Notes under the pieces: generated by a model
What the model was told of the DNA's origin: nothing
The model's input: only the letters and a program-made list of their open reading frames with translations
The model's database searches: none
Part shown: in pieces, positions 63,307-64,000 of the stretch
Layout: every line of letters starts with the position of its first letter
How positions within the stretch are numbered: the stretch's first letter is position 1
Position numbers and translations under genes: made by a program
Origin: Lamellibrachia satsuma
Taxonomy: Eukaryota > Annelida > Polychaeta > Sabellida > Siboglinidae
Direction: 5' to 3'
DNA length: 64,000 bases
Assembly: GCA_033239005.1 (NCBI GenBank)
Contig: BSQZ01000009.1
Span: 7,742,252 to 7,806,251 of the forward strand

Positions 63307-64000
63307 CTGGAAGCAAACAGAGGAATTCAGTAAGAAGGACCATTTCTCTGTCTTCACACCAGTAACATCAAAAGTCGTTCAGGTATGTCAGGCTCGTACA
63401 CAGAAAACACACAGCCGCTCACCAGGACGCTAGTCACCTACTTTATGTGGGCAAGTGTGCACACTTATGCAAGTGCGCACATTTATAAATGCATGTGTAC
63501 TTTACGTTGACTACATAAACACTAACTCATCTTAATACTGATTATTTTAGTGCCAGATGAGAGCATATTTGACAGTCGTAAATAATTGTTTGTTCAGTTC
63601 AATCCTATGTGTCTGACACAATTCGTTAGGATTTTTATAGATTTAAACAAATTTGAACTGTATACATCTATTGCTATTAAAAATTACAATATGTTGCAAA
63701 TTAATGAAAATGTAGGTTTGAATCTTACACAGTTAAACAGCAGAATATAATTATGATAAGGCAAAGCCAAACACAGGACAAGTTAACCAAATGTAGTAAT
63801 GCAGCATGTGGTTAAATTATAATGTATTATATTTATTATGTGATTAGACAGTGAAAATGTCAAAATCCTGCCACCCCATTTAATATAAATTCCACTTTAA
63901 CAATGTGACCCAATGTCGCACTATAATCCTATAACAACATGCTAGATTTGTATACATGCATCTGTGAGAGTAATTTCATCTAGGAGCTATTTGTGAATCA
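63307..64000. other. Intron at right edge
   Basis: Sequence upstream of tensin block 1. No promoter, start codon in frame or further exon is evident, so the 5' end of the gene is outside. Confidence 0.55.

Noticed and set aside
1..64000. CRISPR arrays, bacterial operons or prophage as explanation for the repeats
   Set aside because: Spliced tensin exons and LINEs show this is animal nuclear DNA; the tandem arrays have no spacers.

Overview
The window is nuclear DNA from an animal, most likely a lophotrochozoan invertebrate such as a mollusc. It is AT-rich, intron-dense and full of short tandem arrays and fragments of non-LTR retrotransposons and small DNA transposons. The species assignment is inference; the sequence shows no marker that fixes it.

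One gene fills the window: tensin, on the minus strand, read from right (63.3 kb) to left (0.28 kb) and running off both ends. I reconstructed 24 coding blocks with GT-AG borders and compatible phases at every junction (4,777 coding bases, about 1,592 codons). In order they give a short N-terminal linker, a PTP-like domain (60.99-57.1 kb), a C2 domain (57.2-52.5 kb), the conserved RWDSYE and HTQGPLDGS stretches (26.3-25.1 kb), a long disordered Ser/Pro/Gln-rich middle (24.6-4.7 kb, including a roughly 300-residue exon that is about 40% Gln), and the first residues of the SH2 domain (441-280). The rest of SH2, the PTB domain and the gene's 5' end lie outside. The PTP P-loop has Ser where active phosphatases have Cys, so the domain should be catalytically dead. 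I saw no convincing second protein-coding gene.

The introns hold the rest. Copies or fragments of one CR1/Jockey-like LINE occur at 17.6, 31.4, 44.3-45.7, 54.1-56.0 and 63.1 kb, one of them split by a second LINE. A degraded RTE-like LINE end lies at 58.1-58.4 kb. Small DNA transposons include a piggyBac-type element with TTAA at both ends (61.1-62.2 kb), two hAT-like MITEs (14.5-14.9 and 56.2-56.4 kb), and a two-copy hairpin MITE (25.5 and 29.0 kb).

There are about fifteen minisatellites (units of 17-47 bp) and several microsatellites. Two minisatellites begin inside tensin splice sites, so their units carry copies of a donor or acceptor. Another grew inside a dispersed repeat whose unexpanded copy is also in the window. 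Long open frames at 34.8-35.4, 39-42, 49-50 and 19.6-20.8 kb are artefacts of these arrays. The 26-kb intron between 52.5 and 26.4 kb is mostly such sequence.
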